Source: Phycisphaerales bacterium
Lineage (GTDB): Bacteria; Planctomycetota; Phycisphaerae; Tepidisphaerales; Tepidisphaeraceae
Assembly (NCBI GenBank): GCA_028288905.1
Contig: JAQGHJ010000183.1
Coordinates: 1 to 9,154 of the forward strand
Reading direction: 5' to 3'
Length of the DNA: 9,154 nt
The notes under the pieces are model-generated. The model did no database searches. It was given only the letters and a program-made list of their open reading frames with translations, and was not told the DNA's origin. The translations under genes were made by a program, and so were the position numbers. Below, one piece after another: positions 7,002-9,154 of this stretch (the stretch's first letter is position 1; each line of letters begins with the position of its first letter).

Positions 7002-7883
7002 TCAGCCGAGCAGCGTGGCGGCCGCTTCGACGAGGCCGTCGAGGTTCGCCGTCGTCCGCTCGATCATCGCCTTCTCCAGCTTCAGCCCCTCCAACTCGGC
7101 GGCGTCGAGCTTTTGAGTCAGGGCGGTCAGGTTCAGCCCGTGCTTGCTCTGGCAGCAGATCGTGTCGGCCGCGTACACGAGGCTGACCAGCACCCGGCTC
7201 TGGTCGCCGAGGGCGGCCGGGGCGTGGTGATGCCCGGCCACGAGCTGGCACGACCGCGGAAACTTCCACAGCTCGGACAGCGCCTGCCCGAGCTGCTGGT
7301 GGTCGACCCCGACCGCGTCCCGCTCCATCTCGCAGAAGCTCGCCCCGCCGCCGTTGGCCAGCTTGGCCCGCTCGCACACGCCGCGAAGTTGCTCGGGCCA
7401 AAGCTGGAGGGACACGAGGATGCCGACGTCGTGGATCATGCCGGCGAGGAACGCCTCGTCGGCCATCGGGAGCTTCATCTGCTTGGCCAAGTCCCGGCTC
7501 GCCAGCCCGACGGCGACGCAGTGCCGCCACAGGTCCCTGGCCGTGAACCCCTCACACAGCTTGGCCCCGCGGAACAGCTGCCCGAGGCTGGCGGCGACGG
7601 CGATGTTCTTCACCGCGTTGAGCCCGAGTAGCACGATCGCCCGCTCGATGCTCCCGATCTGCCCGGGCAGGCCGTAGAACGCGCTGTTCACCACCTTCAG
7701 GATCCGCGTGACCAGCGCGGGGTCGTGGGACACGATCTTGTGCAGCGCCTGGGCGCTGCTCTTGGGGTCCTCGACGGTGGCGATGATCTTGGCCGTCACC
7801 TCCGGCAGCGTCGCGATCGTGGTGACTTTGCGGACGGCTTCGTGCGGGTCGACGGGGCGGGCGGCGGCAGCGAGAACGGGCAT
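7002..7883 (-). CDS. HDOD-domain protein
   Basis: This is a soluble protein of 293 residues, almost entirely one HDOD domain. HDOD is an HD-superfamily fold found in bacterial signalling and regulatory proteins, often with unknown catalytic output. The signature runs LPEVTAKIIATVEDPKSSA (26-44), IVSHDPALVTRILKVVNSAFYG (50-71), IERAIVLLGLNAVKNIAVA (79-97), WRHCVAVGLASRDLA (119-133), AFLAGMIHDVGILV (144-157), VDHQQLGQALSELWKFP (193-209), and VAGHHHAP (215-222). H121, H151-D152 and D239 sit where HD-family metal ligands would be, so phosphohydrolase activity is not ruled out, although many HDOD proteins are scaffolds. There is no receiver, GGDEF, EAL or kinase domain attached, so any signal input must come from a partner. 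The start is supported by GGAG six bases before the ATG. The gene sits alone between a 185-bp gap and the palindromic element, which suggests its own transcript. Confidence 0.88.
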   Translation of the reverse strand: MPVLAAAARPVDPHEAVRKVTTIATLPEVTAKIIATVEDPKSSAQALHKIVSHDPALVTRILKVVNSAFYGLPGQIGSIERAIVLLGLNAVKNIAVAASLGQLFRGAKLCEGFTARDLWRHCVAVGLASRDLAKQMKLPMADEAFLAGMIHDVGILVSLQLWPEQLRGVCERAKLANGGGASFCEMERDAVGVDHQQLGQALSELWKFPRSCQLVAGHHHAPAALGDQSRVLVSLVYAADTICCQSKHGLNLTALTQKLDAAELEGLKLEKAMIERTTANLDGLVEAAATLLG

Positions 7884-7889
7884 CGGGAT

Positions 7890-7893
7890 CTCC
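7890..7893 (-). promoter_or_regulatory. Ribosome binding site of the HDOD gene
   Basis: On the minus strand GGAG lies six bases before the ATG at 7883 (GGAGATCCCGATG). It is the only recognisable Shine-Dalgarno sequence before a start in this window and it supports this start codon. Confidence 0.6.
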
Positions 7894-7943
7894 GCGGCAG
7901 GGAAGGGTACGGACTCGGGACCTGCCCTAGTTATCGAGCCGAA

Positions 7944-7953
7944 CGGATATCCG
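7944..7953. promoter_or_regulatory. Palindrome CGGATATCCG upstream of the HDOD gene
   Basis: This is a perfect 10-bp palindrome 61 bp before the HDOD start, in the relatively AT-rich part of the 185-bp gap (with GATAACTA just downstream on the minus strand). The position suits an operator or promoter region. No -35/-10 pair could be assigned, and a 10-bp palindrome can occur by chance. Confidence 0.2.
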
Positions 7954-7972
7954 CTTGAGCGCGGGGGCGGCC

Positions 7973-7987
7973 GCCGGAAACGCCGGC
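7973..7987 (-). terminator. Possible hairpin downstream of the NeuC-type gene
   Basis: GCCGG and CCGGC form a 5-bp stem around a 5-nt loop, 82 bp after the stop codon of the epimerase gene. Read on the minus strand the loop is CGTTT. No T-run follows and the region is rich in CCGG words, so this is only a weak terminator candidate. Confidence 0.15.
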
Positions 7988-8068
7988 AGCACGGCCGGCC
8001 GAGCGCTTACCGGACGGCCGGGTCGAACGGGAGAGGGGCGTACGGCGGAGGGTGCCGACGCGGGGCGC

Positions 8069-9154
8069 TCAGTAGGTGATCAGCTTTCGCAGCATCCGCT
8101 CGTCCAGCGCCAGCTCGGCCAGCACGGCCGCGATTCGCCGGCCTGTCCCCGCCCCGCCGTACACGTTCCTTCGTGGGAACCGGACCGGCCGGCCGGCTCG
8201 CCAGAACCGCAGTACCGCCCGCCGGACCTCGGCCGGGTCGTGGCGGACGTTTACGACGTTCGGCCCGTGTTCCCGGCCTTGCTGCCTCGGGCCGACGTCG
8301 ACGACGGGGGTGCCGAAGCTCGCCGCCTCGATGATTCCGCTCGACGAATTGCCGACGAGGACGGCTGCGTCCCGTAACAACCCGAGCCAAATCGGGCGGG
8401 GCAGGTTCCGGTGGAAAACAACTTTGCGGGGGCCCGCCCCCACCCGGTCGGTCCGTTCAGCCGCGTCCCAGCAGCCCGCGATCCCATCAGATCCGGGATC
8501 GTTATTCGGGTGAACGACCACGGCGTGACCGACCTTCGCAATTACCGCCCCAAGCAATGACTCCGCCCTGGCCGATTCGGTGCGGGCGTCGGCGGTCGTC
8601 GGGTGCAGGGCGATCAGGGCAAAACGGCGATCGGGGGCCGGGCCGACATGGGCCGCGACGGCCGCGGGTGACGCCGCGTCGGCCGCGATGCCGTCAATCC
8701 CTGGGGACCCGACCCGGTGGATGCGCCACCGGTCCTCTCCGAGCTTAAGCAGGCGGGTCGCGCTGGCCGCGGTGGCTGGGAAGTGAACGTGGGCGAGTTT
8801 CGTGATCGCGTGGCGCAGGGCGTCGTCGACCTGCCCGAGGGCACGATCCCCACCGTGGACGTGGGCGACGCACCGCCCGGCGACATGGGCGGCGGCCGCG
8901 GCGGCGAACGCCTCGACCCGGTCCCCGACGACGAGCACGACGTCGGCCCCGACTTTTTCGTACGCCGACACCAGCCCGGCGGTCGCCCTACCCATCGCGG
9001 CGGCGGTGCCGGCCGGCGACGAGTCCGCCCTCCACGGCACGGTCGCGTCCACCGGGAGCCCGGCCCGGCGGACCTCGGCTACGCTATACCCGCGCGACCG
9101 GTCCAAGTGCATGCCGGTCGCGATGACCCGCAGCCGCAGGGCGGGGTGATCGCG
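8069..9154 (-). CDS. UDP-N-acetylglucosamine 2-epimerase, hydrolysing, NeuC type (5' partial)
   Basis: This enzyme probably converts a UDP-HexNAc to free ManNAc, or a diacetamido analogue, plus UDP. In known systems that is the first step toward sialic, legionaminic or pseudaminic-type nonulosonic acids. The frame is open to the right edge: 14 codons precede the first ATG (9112) and read into VIATGMHL, the conserved TGMHL motif. The gene therefore starts beyond the window and only about 20 residues are missing. Counting that methionine as 1, landmarks are GDRVE (63-67), AHVHGGD (83-89), QVDDALRHAITKLAHVHFPAT (94-114), RVGSPGID (133-140), ALHPTT (168-173), VVHPNND (199-205), VGNSSSGIIEAASFGTPVVDVG (253-274) and RQQGRE (276-281). 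HGGD-DD-RH separates it from the WecB type, which has HVEAG. The 361 visible codons fit a family of about 370-390. Cytoplasmic, GT-B fold. NeuB- and NeuA-like partners would be expected upstream, outside the window. The precise substrate is not determined. Confidence 0.88.
   Translation of the reverse strand, partial: RDHPALRLRVIATGMHLDRSRGYSVAEVRRAGLPVDATVPWRADSSPAGTAAAMGRATAGLVSAYEKVGADVVLVVGDRVEAFAAAAAAHVAGRCVAHVHGGDRALGQVDDALRHAITKLAHVHFPATAASATRLLKLGEDRWRIHRVGSPGIDGIAADAASPAAVAAHVGPAPDRRFALIALHPTTADARTESARAESLLGAVIAKVGHAVVVHPNNDPGSDGIAGCWDAAERTDRVGAGPRKVVFHRNLPRPIWLGLLRDAAVLVGNSSSGIIEAASFGTPVVDVGPRQQGREHGPNVVNVRHDPAEVRRAVLRFWRAGRPVRFPRRNVYGGAGTGRRIAAVLAELALDERMLRKLITY

Noticed and set aside
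6772..7530. A 252-codon minus-strand frame spanning the end of the HDOD gene, the palindrome and the glycosyltransferase start
   Set aside because: It has Arg/Gly-rich composition, overlaps two well-supported genes and crosses the repeat element, so it is a frame artefact.

Overview
The window is very GC-rich and densely coding. Its gene content is typical of a Gram-negative-type bacterium with an outer membrane. The AsmA-like protein built from repeated FPYP and LP modules, the stand-alone HDOD protein, and start sites that mostly lack a strong Shine-Dalgarno sequence would fit a planctomycete, perhaps Gemmataceae. This is an impression from style and composition, not a proven placement.

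Layout. On the plus strand, 3-1082 is the body of an amidohydrolase (deaminase type, possibly aminodeoxyfutalosine or MTA/SAH-like); its N-terminus lies before the window. It converges on four minus-strand genes. Read in their direction of transcription these are: a NeuC-type UDP-N-acetylglucosamine 2-epimerase (9154 down to 8069, N-terminus beyond the window), an HDOD-domain protein (7883-7002), a GT39/ArnT-like membrane glycosyltransferase (6826-5495) and a 1410-residue AsmA-like envelope protein (5394-1162). Between the HDOD gene and the glycosyltransferase gene lies an 85-nt near-perfect palindrome with 23-bp perfect arms. It has a lower GC content than its surroundings and looks like an inserted repeat element.

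How the genes fit together. Three of the five point to the cell envelope: nucleotide-sugar supply for an acidic sugar (NeuC type), polyprenyl-phosphate-sugar transfer on the outer face of the inner membrane (GT39), and a periplasm-spanning AsmA-like protein. The 100-bp gap between the glycosyltransferase and AsmA genes allows co-transcription. The palindrome and the 185-bp gap before the HDOD gene make a single operon for all four less likely. The HDOD protein is a probable signalling or regulatory scaffold, and the amidohydrolase is unrelated metabolism.

I found no CRISPR array, tRNA, rRNA, transposase, toxin-antitoxin pair or defence system, and no convincing undescribed system. The items most worth a second look are the palindromic element, the start-site problem it causes for the glycosyltransferase, and the internal repeat architecture of the AsmA-like protein.
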